Positions 27,131-35,497 of a stretch of 64,000 bases of DNA are shown one piece after another. Every line of letters begins with the position of its first letter. Position 1 is the stretch's first letter. A model generated the notes under the pieces. It searched no databases and had not been told where the DNA came from. It saw only the letters and a program-made list of their open reading frames with translations. The DNA comes from CAWBXL01 sp963837365 (GTDB lineage Bacteria > Acidobacteriota > Terriglobia > Terriglobales > Acidobacteriaceae), in assembly GCA_963837365.1 (NCBI GenBank), contig CAWIMW010000001.1:62001-126000 (forward strand), written 5' to 3'. Made by a program: the position numbers and the translations under genes.

Positions 27131-28630
27131 TCATCCGCCTTGTGAGCCACAGACCTTCGGGTCGCCTATATACGCGTACTTATTGAACAGTTGTTTCCAG
27201 CGCGAGAGGATTCCACCGTGGTCCGGAATCGGAGCTACGTTGACGATGTGCAGGAAGAAATTCACAAATTTGGCGACGGGATGCGGGATCGTCCACCCGA
27301 CTCCGCCACGTACGTTCATGGCAAGGGAGACGGTGCTGCACTGGATGATCCCGATGTTACTGCCCAGAGCGGCGCCGACAGAGGTGCCGATGTGCAGGCT
27401 GGGACCGGTGGTGAAACCGCCCATGCCCAGGCCTCCGGTTACGATCAGATTGTGAGAAATCACCAGACCGCGCGGGCCCAAAGACACACCGGTCATGTTG
27501 TTCAACATGCTTTTGCGGACGGTGATGCCCTGAGGGCCCAGCAGGGTGAATTTCTTATTGTGATAAGTAACGCCGAAATCCGCATTGATGTCGTAATCCC
27601 CACCGGCGCTGAAGCTCGAATGTTTGGCGCTGAAGACGGTTTGTACCCATACTTCCTGCCGCGCATCGATGGAGAGAGGCACAGGGCCGGATAGCGGGAT
27701 CGAAAGAGAACCGGGTGGAATCCAGTACCAATTCAGGTTGCCGGAAAATTCATCCGAAACAGCGCTGTCGAAAGCCAGCTTCAACCCTGCGGCATTGTGC
27801 AGCAGGACCTTGGCATCCACCGTCCCGTTGTCAATCGAAAGATGAAATTCCACGCTTGGTGCCTTCATGCGAAGTTGGGCTTGCGCCACCAGGCGCACTC
27901 CGTGCCCCTGGTGGCGAAGTTCAACGCCAATCCCGTCGGAGTTGATAAGAGGCCTGGCTGCCTCGAACCCGACCTTTGGAGAAGTCGGCAAGATGCCCGC
28001 GGAACCGGGCGTCTGAAAAAACGCCACTGGCTTGATCGCCGGCGTACCTCCGGCTAAAAGAAGGGCATCGAACCTGTCCTGCATTTCAGGCACAGCACTT
28101 CGTTCCGGGGGCGCCGCGTCTGGTCCTTCCAGAGGGAGGTTCATCTCGGGTAGTTGCAGCGTGGGATATTCGAGAGCCTGAGAAAAATCCACGGGCTGGT
28201 TCAGACTAACTTCGAGCTTGCGAAAAATGTCCGTCAATTCAACCGGACCAAGCAGCAGGGTGAGGTCATTGCCTGCTCGTTGGACGTGCAGGATGCGGCC
28301 CACACAGCGGCCGGTCACGAATGCAATCTTGCCCACGACCAAATCGTCGGTATTGTCGGCGGTTTTGGCGTCGAGTATGCAAGTGAAGCCATCCGCGCCG
28401 AGAGAGTGCATGGCCTCGCTGCCGTTCTCGACCAGGACCACATCCGGCTGATAGGTGACGCTGCGGTCCCTTTTGGGAGAGCGGCCAAACTTGATCTCCG
28501 CAGCAGTCAGGTCGCTCGCTTTGAGCAAGTGAGGCGGCTCGGCTGGCCCGTGCCCGCACTCGAACATTGCGACCATGGCGGCGATTCCCGCGCTGGCCAT
28601 GACCAGCCAAAGTGGCGTGAGTTTTTTCAT
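27131..28630 (-). CDS. Exported protein of unknown function, 499 residues
   Basis: It starts with a signal peptide/anchor (LWLVMASAGIAAMVAMFECG). The N-terminal third has short strands around DAKTADNTDDLVVGKIAFV. The C-terminal 250 residues are rich in Gly and beta strands, with ELRHQGHGVRLVAQAQLRMK, WYWIPPGSLSIPLSG and a repeat-like glycine stretch (LIVTGGLGMGGFTTGP). It may form a barrel or an elongated beta structure. I know of no family. Its ATG overlaps the stop of the upstream LolA-like gene (ATGA), which shows an operon. Confidence 0.6.
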   Translation of the reverse strand: MKKLTPLWLVMASAGIAAMVAMFECGHGPAEPPHLLKASDLTAAEIKFGRSPKRDRSVTYQPDVVLVENGSEAMHSLGADGFTCILDAKTADNTDDLVVGKIAFVTGRCVGRILHVQRAGNDLTLLLGPVELTDIFRKLEVSLNQPVDFSQALEYPTLQLPEMNLPLEGPDAAPPERSAVPEMQDRFDALLLAGGTPAIKPVAFFQTPGSAGILPTSPKVGFEAARPLINSDGIGVELRHQGHGVRLVAQAQLRMKAPSVEFHLSIDNGTVDAKVLLHNAAGLKLAFDSAVSDEFSGNLNWYWIPPGSLSIPLSGPVPLSIDARQEVWVQTVFSAKHSSFSAGGDYDINADFGVTYHNKKFTLLGPQGITVRKSMLNNMTGVSLGPRGLVISHNLIVTGGLGMGGFTTGPSLHIGTSVGAALGSNIGIIQCSTVSLAMNVRGGVGWTIPHPVAKFVNFFLHIVNVAPIPDHGGILSRWKQLFNKYAYIGDPKVCGSQGG

Positions 28631-29367
28631 TGCGGTTGGGGCGCGGTGAAGTGGAATTTGCCGTCTTGAATTGTCGGGTTGGCCTGTGGCTGGTAAACAG
28701 TGATTGTGCGGTTTCGTTGCCCCGCGATTGCCTTTGCTTCTTCCCGCACTTGGCGAATCAGCATCGTCTCAGTGTCAATCCACAGGGTCATCTTCCGAAG
28801 GTTCACTTCCTTGCCGGTTGCTCCATATGTGTCGCTGGCCCGCCCTACCAGGCGATAGCACCGACGGTTACCGATCAATTCCGTCCCGTCCATTTCCACG
28901 TCAGTGAAGTTGTTGAAGTCGCCTCCCATTTGTGCCTTTGAGTACAAAAGCGTCGGAATCTTCAGTGCGGTGTTTTTGGTATTCAATGCGGACATGCTGA
29001 TGGCAGGAACATTGTTGGGGTTTGGGTAATCCATCTGTTGCCCAGTTGTCTTCCACCAGGTATGAAACGCGTCCGGATCACCCCAGATCACGTAGCGGTC
29101 GCCGCCTTGCTTGTGGAACTCGAGCAAGAAGTGCCGCGGGGCGCGATCGAAGTACGTGGAGAAGGTATGCCGGTCCTGGCTGGAGGTGCCGTACTCGACA
29201 AGCACTACGCCAGTATCGGAATAGGAGTTCAACGATCCATAAAGCGCGCGGCTCTTTTTCAGAATTTCCTCCGCATTTTGCGCGTGGGCGTCCGCCGCAA
29301 AGAATGCGGACAGGCATGCCAATGCAACCGCGCATAGAATCCGAGAGAATCTTTCATTGCGTACCAT
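28627..29367 (-). CDS. LolA-like exported protein (outer-membrane lipoprotein-sorting type)
   Basis: This 246-residue protein has a signal peptide (ILCAVALACLSAFFAADAHAQ). NAEEILKKSRALYGSLNSYSDTGVV is the classic opening of LolA/DUF2092-type proteins. ANRRCYRLVG-type strands follow (GTELIGNRRCYRLVGRASD) and LRKMTLWIDTETMLIRQVREE is the typical LolA-fold core. It would bind a lipid or lipoprotein in the periplasm. Its stop overlaps the next gene's start (ATGA). It begins 6 bp after the PrsW gene ends. Confidence 0.75.
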   Translation of the reverse strand: MVRNERFSRILCAVALACLSAFFAADAHAQNAEEILKKSRALYGSLNSYSDTGVVLVEYGTSSQDRHTFSTYFDRAPRHFLLEFHKQGGDRYVIWGDPDAFHTWWKTTGQQMDYPNPNNVPAISMSALNTKNTALKIPTLLYSKAQMGGDFNNFTDVEMDGTELIGNRRCYRLVGRASDTYGATGKEVNLRKMTLWIDTETMLIRQVREEAKAIAGQRNRTITVYQPQANPTIQDGKFHFTAPQPQ

Positions 29368-29373
29368 TTCCTC

Positions 29374-30246
29374 TTATCCTCCTGTTCTCGTTTCTGAGGT
29401 TGGGGAGGCTGATCCTGCGCTCCCACAGATCGGTTCAGGCTCTGCAATCTCATCTGATTTCAAGGCCCGATTGAGATATAAGGTCAAAACCAAGAACGTG
29501 AATGCTGCGACTGCGACCTGGCCTTTGCCTGTCTGAAAGTCGTAGAGTCCGTGCAGCGTAGCCGCGATTGCGATCCCAGTTGCGCAGATAGCGGCCCGTT
29601 GCCGGGTGAATCGGGAGAGTGCGACGAAGTAGCCGGCAATTGCCGAGAAACTGGCATGCAGAAAAGGCAAGGTCGTGGTGCGCAGCAGTGTCTCCATCAA
29701 TGCCTCAGGGCCGGACTGGTTCTGCACCATGAACTTGTAGCCTTCCCAGGCGGCAAATCCCAATCCAGAAAGCGCTCCGTAAAAAGCTCCGTCGGCCGGC
29801 CTTTTGGCGCGGAAAATCCCATAGGTCAGCAGCACGATGGGCAGAGCCTTGAGCAATTCCTCGGTGAGACCATGGGAAAGCACATCGCCAACTAATCGCA
29901 ATAAGTCGGAGGGTGAATCTGCCAAGTTGTAGAACGGCGCAAACAACGTGTGCTTCAGCAGCCTTCCGAACGGCACGCCAACCAGAATCGTGAACACCGC
30001 CGCGCCGATCCCCAGCCAAAGGTTGGAGGTCTTGTGGGTGAGGAAAAGGTAGAAATATACGGCCCAAGCCAGCGAACAATACACCACGAGAAACAGGAGA
30101 AGCTGTTCCCGGATGCCAGCAAAGCTATTGAACGCGAGCGGAGCGATACCGAAGAGAAACATCATCCATATCCCTGGGCTTTGCAAGGTTTTGAGCAGGC
30201 TGGCTTGGTCGAGGACAATCCACCTGGTGATGGAACGCTCTGTCAT
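29374..30246 (-). CDS. PrsW-family intramembrane metalloprotease
   Basis: This 290-residue membrane protein has about eight TM helices. The PrsW signature motifs are present: Glu129-Glu130 in GLTEELLKALP, then GFAAWEGYKF, then HASFSAIAGYFVA and a final His in ATLHGLYDF. In Bacillus PrsW starts the cleavage of an anti-sigma factor; here the substrate is unknown, and no anti-sigma gene is in the cluster. The gene overlaps the upstream OmpA-domain gene by 4 nt (ATGA). A membrane protease inside an envelope operon suggests cleavage of an operon partner or of the neighbouring membrane-anchored regulator. Confidence 0.85.
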   Translation of the reverse strand: MTERSITRWIVLDQASLLKTLQSPGIWMMFLFGIAPLAFNSFAGIREQLLLFLVVYCSLAWAVYFYLFLTHKTSNLWLGIGAAVFTILVGVPFGRLLKHTLFAPFYNLADSPSDLLRLVGDVLSHGLTEELLKALPIVLLTYGIFRAKRPADGAFYGALSGLGFAAWEGYKFMVQNQSGPEALMETLLRTTTLPFLHASFSAIAGYFVALSRFTRQRAAICATGIAIAATLHGLYDFQTGKGQVAVAAFTFLVLTLYLNRALKSDEIAEPEPICGSAGSASPTSETRTGG

Positions 30247-31412
30247 GGCAGCTTCACCAGTTCCACGCGGCGGTTTCGCGCGCGGCCTTCGGGTGTTTCG
30301 TTGGTATCTACCGGCTGTGATTTCCCGTATCCATTGGTGGTCAACCTCCCCGCGCTTACACCGAAGCGCGAGACCAGCGCCGTCTTGACCGCGGCCGCGC
30401 GGCGTTTGGACAGGTCAAGATTGGAAGCATCGCCTCCGATCCCGTCGGTGTGTCCGGAGATACCCAGCTTCCAGTCGGGATGACGGCGCAGGATTTGCTG
30501 AATCTCGCGCAGAGTAGGTTCCGATTCTTCCCGGATATCGTCGCTGTTGAAGCTGAAATAAATGCTGTAGAGATCGGCGTGTCCTGTTTCCGCCAGCGCC
30601 CGCTCCAGCCAGCTCTCGCCGGCCGCCGTGGCGCTGCAGCTGTAAGCGATCTTGATGACCTGCAAACTGTCGCGGTCGCCACCGGACTTTGCCCCTGAAC
30701 CGGCGCCAATTCCGGTGCGCCACTTCAATGCCAAAGGATTGTCTTCGTCGTCCAAAAAGAAAAACTCGGCTTTGTATCCGTAGAAATCGCTTCGGCCGGT
30801 GGCGTGGATCACGGGCAATTCTGTTTTCGCATCGTTTACGATCAGCGGCAGTGTTGCAGGAGTACTCTCCGCGCGGCGGAGCTTGTAGGCTTCGGTGTAG
30901 TCGAAAACGTTGGGATGCTGTTGTGGATTGGCGGATATCTTCGTGGAACCTGGCAGCGCCGGTGGAATACTGAACATCCCCAGCTCCGCTTCACCTTTGG
31001 TTTTTAACGAGGACAGGATTGCCCGGGAGATTCCAACCGCCGTGGTACCCGGCATCTCCGCCGGGATGTTTGTACCGAAGATCTGTTCGTATTGCTTTGC
31101 GTTGATCAGGTCACGAATAAAGATGGTGCGTAGCGCATTCAGTTTGCGGGTGCGCAGGCCGCCTCCGATCTGTTCGGGAGGCTGCTCCGACGAGTACTTG
31201 AGCTGTACTCTGTCGTGGTCCACCAGCGTGACTGTTTTGATGGATTCGTAGTCGCCTTCCTTCTGGCTTACGGAGGTGACAATGGTCAGCCCAGGGCACA
31301 GCGGGACTTTGGCGCTCGACGCACTCCACAGTGGTGGGGATGCAAGAAGCGCAGCTGCAAGCAAGCAGATCTGCCGGGCCGATGGCTGTCGTCCTGCATG
31401 AAGCATCTTCAT
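30243..31412 (-). CDS. OmpA-domain exported protein, paralogue of 25518-27077
   Basis: This 389-residue protein has a signal peptide (ICLLAAALLASPPLWSASS). The middle domain repeats the pattern of its paralogue (LCPGLTIVTSVSQKEGDYESIKTV, PGTTAVGISRAILSSLKTKGE, AEFFFLDDEDNPLAL). The C-terminal OmpA-like domain carries SFNSDDIREESEPTLREI, SGHTDGIGGDASNLDLS and EGRARNRRVELV. It lacks the Ser-rich linker and the candidate lipobox, so it is probably soluble in the periplasm. Its start follows directly on the stop of the 1101-aa gene (31413) with no gap. Confidence 0.85.
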   Translation of the reverse strand: MKMLHAGRQPSARQICLLAAALLASPPLWSASSAKVPLCPGLTIVTSVSQKEGDYESIKTVTLVDHDRVQLKYSSEQPPEQIGGGLRTRKLNALRTIFIRDLINAKQYEQIFGTNIPAEMPGTTAVGISRAILSSLKTKGEAELGMFSIPPALPGSTKISANPQQHPNVFDYTEAYKLRRAESTPATLPLIVNDAKTELPVIHATGRSDFYGYKAEFFFLDDEDNPLALKWRTGIGAGSGAKSGGDRDSLQVIKIAYSCSATAAGESWLERALAETGHADLYSIYFSFNSDDIREESEPTLREIQQILRRHPDWKLGISGHTDGIGGDASNLDLSKRRAAAVKTALVSRFGVSAGRLTTNGYGKSQPVDTNETPEGRARNRRVELVKLP

Positions 31413-34400
31413 TCAGGGCCTCCCCGAGGATGGCGGCCCGCCCAGTGCATCGCTTGTGCCCGCGGATCCGACAATGACCTGTTGCGCGACCCCCGTTGGA
31501 TTGCTGTTGCCGACTGGCGGAGCAGGTGGAACACCGCCCGGGCCCGCTCCAGGTGGTATTCCACCGCCGGGGCCCAACAAATCGCGGTAATACTTCAGCT
31601 TCAAATAACGATCACAGGCGGGGCTGTACTCCATGTTGTAGGTATAAGTCGCCCGGTTAAACAGTTCGTTTTCAATTTGGGGATCGCGCCCGACAGGTTG
31701 GCTCATGTACTGAACGAACTCTTGCGTCTGGGGAAGCATTTTCTTTTCGGCCGCTTTCACCGCCGCGTAGGCTTCCTGTAACTCTTCATCTGTAGGCGGG
31801 CGGGTGAGCCGTACAGGCTGCTTTAGTGGCTCAACGACCGTATGGTTCGGTCCATACTTGTTCGGGTCGGGCAGGGTGTCGCGCGGTCCACAGGGTCCTT
31901 GGAAGATCAACGCTGCGATAGGCATTGACATCGCCAGAGGCGCACGTGTCGGTAACGGCAAAGCGGTCAGGCAAGGTTTGGCTTGAGATGCTGCCTCCAC
32001 TTCTTCCTCGGTGGCCATCACGCGTTTGACGAATGCCAGACCGCGTCCTGATGGGGAAACTTCCCAGGTGAGCATTACCAGGGGCAGAGTGGCCAAGAAG
32101 CCGGCGGCGATGGCTTGAACCACACAGGCATGCATGTTTTCGTCCGCAATCTCGATGGGATCTTGTGACTTGGGGCCGGGCGCCGTCCAACTCGGGTGCC
32201 AGCCTCCAAACATTTCCTCGTTGATGACCCTCATCGAGTTGACTGCGAGCGGAAACGACTGGCACAGGACATATTCGAAATCAAACGCCCGGGCGAACGT
32301 GATGGCCATTCGGAGTTGGTGGCTCTCTTCCGCGGCCTGACCCCAGCCGTTGGACGCAAAGCCAAGAGTGCTGCCGGTTTGCGGATCAATCCGCCACCAG
32401 CTGGAGAAATTCTCTTCGCTCTTCTCCACTGGAGCGTGGGGCGCCACCAGCACGTAGCCATCGGCGAGTTCTTTGTCCATGCTTCGGCGGATGTCATCAG
32501 AAAAGGCCAAGCCTTCAACAGCAGACTGTTGGGCAGGAGTGAAGAGCGCCCAGTTACTGGAGCCGGCATATGCTTCGCTGGTATTGCCGATTACTTTCCC
32601 GGTAGTCAACAGGGCTTCGGCGTTGGTGTCACGCACGCCCTGTTCAAGGCGAAGAGCAAATGCATCGCGTGCAGTCAGATCAATTGCAACTTCATTGGCC
32701 ACAATGTCGGTAGCGTTTTGCAGTGCAACGCCGTTCGCCGTATCCACCAGCGATTCATGCCGGGTCAGTAGATTCGGGCGATCAATAAATATGTGCTCGG
32801 CCTTTTTGTTCCAACCCAACCTGAGCAATGCAAGAGCCAGCAGAGATGAGGCCGGCGGAGTGGCATCGGTTAAGTCTTTCTGTGATGTATCCGATTGAAT
32901 AGCGAAACTGCCGCTTATTACCGAACGGATCAGGCCACGACTGCCGGTCACTGATTCTGTAGCCAGATGGGCCACGAATTCAGGAGCAAGTTCGCAAACG
33001 ACTGGCAGCATCTCCGTTTTCATGGAAAGTGCAAGTCCGCGTGCAACTTTCTGCGAGTTGTCGAGATGAGGTGTTGGTGTGCCGGAAGCACGTGTGGCAG
33101 GCCCCAGCAGATCGAATACGGTGCGCCTGATCGTGCGCGGCGGCTCGCCAGGAACGCGAATTTCATACTCCAGCCACACGGCGCTCAGGAGTTTGCTGGA
33201 GCCTGCGCTTTTGCTCGGGTGGTTGAGTGTTTCATCCAGGGCTGCCCCAAAACCGCCAAAGGGGCCGCCCTTATTACTTTCTCCTTTGCCAGTGTTCCCG
33301 CTGCTGGAATCGACGATGGTGTCCTGTAGAGTTGCGGATGCAACCACCTTGCGTCCAACCGCGAGTGCTGCAATCCATGCATGCTCGTCGCGAGCAGCGG
33401 CCCGCACATCCGATACGGTTTGGGCATGCCGTGAATCGGAAACCCAATCTGTAGGCCAAAATTGCAGCGACAGCGGCTGACCGATGAAATCAGCGGGATG
33501 CAAGGCGTACTCCAGAACTTTCTGATTGCTCGGTCCGTTAGTGGACCACTGCTCGGCAACCACGCGAATCGAGATCTGATGGTAAAGATCCGCCGGCATA
33601 TCTTTGATTGAGGTCGTCTCCCGCGCTGCGGGGGTTACGATGGGCAGGAGATCCAGATCAACCCATGCCACTCCATCTTCGCGTTGGACCCACCAGTGAT
33701 CGCGCAGCGCCTGGATGCTGGCTTCGTATCGTTTCGTCCATTCAGCGTTTCGGTCTCCGCTGCCAGCGACTTGCAGCAGGCGAGTGGTTTGATCGGCGGT
33801 GCGGGTCTCGAGTTCATTCGAAACTCGAAACAATGCTTGTTTCTGTTCACGCACGATCCGGTCAATCGAACTTTCATCCAGTCCATATTGCGCAGCAGGC
33901 TTGTGAATATCCAAATCAGGAAGGAAGTCGGTTCTTTCGGGTGACGAAAAATCCAACACCCGTCTGGACACAAGACCGGGGAGCAGGGCCACCGCCTGCT
34001 CGCGCGTTAACTCTCCATGTGCGAGCCGTACCGACTGCCCGGCCTTCTCAAGTAATGTCGCCAGTAGGAGTGCGCGATCCAGACTGTTTCCTTGCGCGTC
34101 CATGAGGACGCCCACGGGACCACGCAGTACTCCTCGGTACGGAATCCAATAGGTATGGCTTTTTACCCAGGTGAATAATTTCTGCGGATCACGGCCAACA
34201 ATATTGACGACGTAATCGGGGTCCCAACGGTCGCGCGGTATCTGACGATCGCCGTCTTCTAACGCCTGCAGGCTCCGGTCAAGGAGTGCGGTGCGTTCCT
34301 TCGGGTCCATTCGATGTTTGGTTCTACCGTCATAAGGAAACGAGGCAGCGACCAGGGCAACACAGGTGGTCAACGCAACCGCATCGTACAAATGCCGGCA

Positions 34401-34718
34401 CAAAGATTTTTCGCGGAAGGCTGGAACTCCTGACCGTAATAAAGAAGCGATCCATCCCAGCGGCAAAACGACAAGGCAGCCGATGACCGCTGCTTGAAGG
34501 ACATAAGGAAACGACTGGAACAGCCCGTTACCAGTTAACGCATCACGCAGAGTGGTACCGGTCGCGGTCGCGTAAGCGAGCGCCACAACACCGTAAGCTG
34601 TAAGTCCCGCAATGACCCACCTGACGCGGCGGAGCACCGGAATCTTCCACAAGATGATTCCCGCCAGCCCGATGCCGAGCCCTACAACTGCAGTGATGAT
34701 GCGCGCCAGTATGCTCAT
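31413..34718 (-). CDS. Large membrane protein with transglutaminase-like domain lacking the usual Cys
   Basis: The protein has 1101 residues. Three or four TM helices occupy the N-terminal 130 residues. A transglutaminase-like core follows at about 165-240, with WVKSHTYWIPYRG and the box LMDAQGNSLDRALLLATLLE. In this group the box aligns with the catalytic Cys region but has Asn-Ser-Leu-Asp, so activity is doubtful. A long middle part has no recognised domain. Another TM lies around 870, and the tail is Pro/Gly-rich with PPAPPVGNSNPTG. Large transglutaminase-like membrane proteins are often found with secretion or envelope machinery. It is the longest gene of the operon, starting 23 bp after the first gene. 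Confidence 0.65.
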   Translation of the reverse strand: MSILARIITAVVGLGIGLAGIILWKIPVLRRVRWVIAGLTAYGVVALAYATATGTTLRDALTGNGLFQSFPYVLQAAVIGCLVVLPLGWIASLLRSGVPAFREKSLCRHLYDAVALTTCVALVAASFPYDGRTKHRMDPKERTALLDRSLQALEDGDRQIPRDRWDPDYVVNIVGRDPQKLFTWVKSHTYWIPYRGVLRGPVGVLMDAQGNSLDRALLLATLLEKAGQSVRLAHGELTREQAVALLPGLVSRRVLDFSSPERTDFLPDLDIHKPAAQYGLDESSIDRIVREQKQALFRVSNELETRTADQTTRLLQVAGSGDRNAEWTKRYEASIQALRDHWWVQREDGVAWVDLDLLPIVTPAARETTSIKDMPADLYHQISIRVVAEQWSTNGPSNQKVLEYALHPADFIGQPLSLQFWPTDWVSDSRHAQTVSDVRAAARDEHAWIAALAVGRKVVASATLQDTIVDSSSGNTGKGESNKGGPFGGFGAALDETLNHPSKSAGSSKLLSAVWLEYEIRVPGEPPRTIRRTVFDLLGPATRASGTPTPHLDNSQKVARGLALSMKTEMLPVVCELAPEFVAHLATESVTGSRGLIRSVISGSFAIQSDTSQKDLTDATPPASSLLALALLRLGWNKKAEHIFIDRPNLLTRHESLVDTANGVALQNATDIVANEVAIDLTARDAFALRLEQGVRDTNAEALLTTGKVIGNTSEAYAGSSNWALFTPAQQSAVEGLAFSDDIRRSMDKELADGYVLVAPHAPVEKSEENFSSWWRIDPQTGSTLGFASNGWGQAAEESHQLRMAITFARAFDFEYVLCQSFPLAVNSMRVINEEMFGGWHPSWTAPGPKSQDPIEIADENMHACVVQAIAAGFLATLPLVMLTWEVSPSGRGLAFVKRVMATEEEVEAASQAKPCLTALPLPTRAPLAMSMPIAALIFQGPCGPRDTLPDPNKYGPNHTVVEPLKQPVRLTRPPTDEELQEAYAAVKAAEKKMLPQTQEFVQYMSQPVGRDPQIENELFNRATYTYNMEYSPACDRYLKLKYYRDLLGPGGGIPPGAGPGGVPPAPPVGNSNPTGVAQQVIVGSAGTSDALGGPPSSGRP

Positions 34719-34741
34719 CGCTTTTGCGTTCCAGTGAACTG

Positions 34742-35389
34742 TTATTGCCCGCTCTTGTGCTCCAGGATGCTTTCAGCGGCCCGCGCTACCACCGGCGTCA
34801 GTAGATCTTCGCCATCAACGGAAGCAGTCTGCGTTTCCGTCTTCGGCCCGAATTGGACTTGTCCGCTCGCCGATTCCAGCCGATATTCCAGGTGGACTTC
34901 ATCCTTAGCTTTGGTGTTGGCAGCCATAGTCGAAGCTGCTTGCAGGCCGGCCGCAGCTCCTGCATTAGCTGTCTGCGCAACCACCGATCCGCCGGAAGGC
35001 AATCGCCATGAAGATTGCGCCGCCCCCTGCGTCAGGGCCTTTAAGAATCCGTGTTTGTTGACCGTCTTTTTGGTTACGGTGACAAACAGGACCGGCTCGC
35101 ATCCTTTCGCCTTGGCTTCCTCGCGCGCCTGGGAAGGGAGTTTCGACTCTATGGCCAATGCCTTGATGGTTGGACCTGCAAGGTAGCTGGAAATGAGTTC
35201 CCGCACTCCGTTGGAAGCGTCGGCGATGCTCCCCGGGGCCCCTGAGACGGTCGGATTGGCGATCGCAATGCAACTGCCGTGGGATATTTTGTTGCTGTTG
35301 GCCTGGGCGCTGGCGCCGGTTGCGGCCAGGCAAACTGCCATCATCATGAGCCCCAGGTTGCGGTGTGAAATCAATCGCTTGATATTCAT
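34742..35389 (-). CDS. Exported protein, first gene of the envelope operon
   Basis: The protein has 215 residues from the ATG at 35389, which has aaaggaatcc upstream and starts a good signal peptide (LGLMMMAVCLAATGASA). The frame is open further upstream but has no support there. The mature part has IADASNGVRELISSYLAGP and KLPSQAREEAKAKGCEPVLFVTVTKK, an Ala-rich helical stretch and VHLEYRLESASGQVQFG. The mix recalls periplasmic CsgG/GNA1162-like folds but I cannot assign it. The divergent regulator begins 108 bp away, so the shared region 35390-35497 should hold the operon promoter. Confidence 0.65.
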   Translation of the reverse strand: MNIKRLISHRNLGLMMMAVCLAATGASAQANSNKISHGSCIAIANPTVSGAPGSIADASNGVRELISSYLAGPTIKALAIESKLPSQAREEAKAKGCEPVLFVTVTKKTVNKHGFLKALTQGAAQSSWRLPSGGSVVAQTANAGAAAGLQAASTMAANTKAKDEVHLEYRLESASGQVQFGPKTETQTASVDGEDLLTPVVARAAESILEHKSGQ

Positions 35390-35497
35390 CGTGGATTCCT
35401 TTCGCCCACTGAAATACCCGGAACCGGCCCCACAAGTCCTCATAAAAAACTGAGATTTTCCTGATAAAATCCTGTCTCTCCCTCGCCGGTTCTTCCT

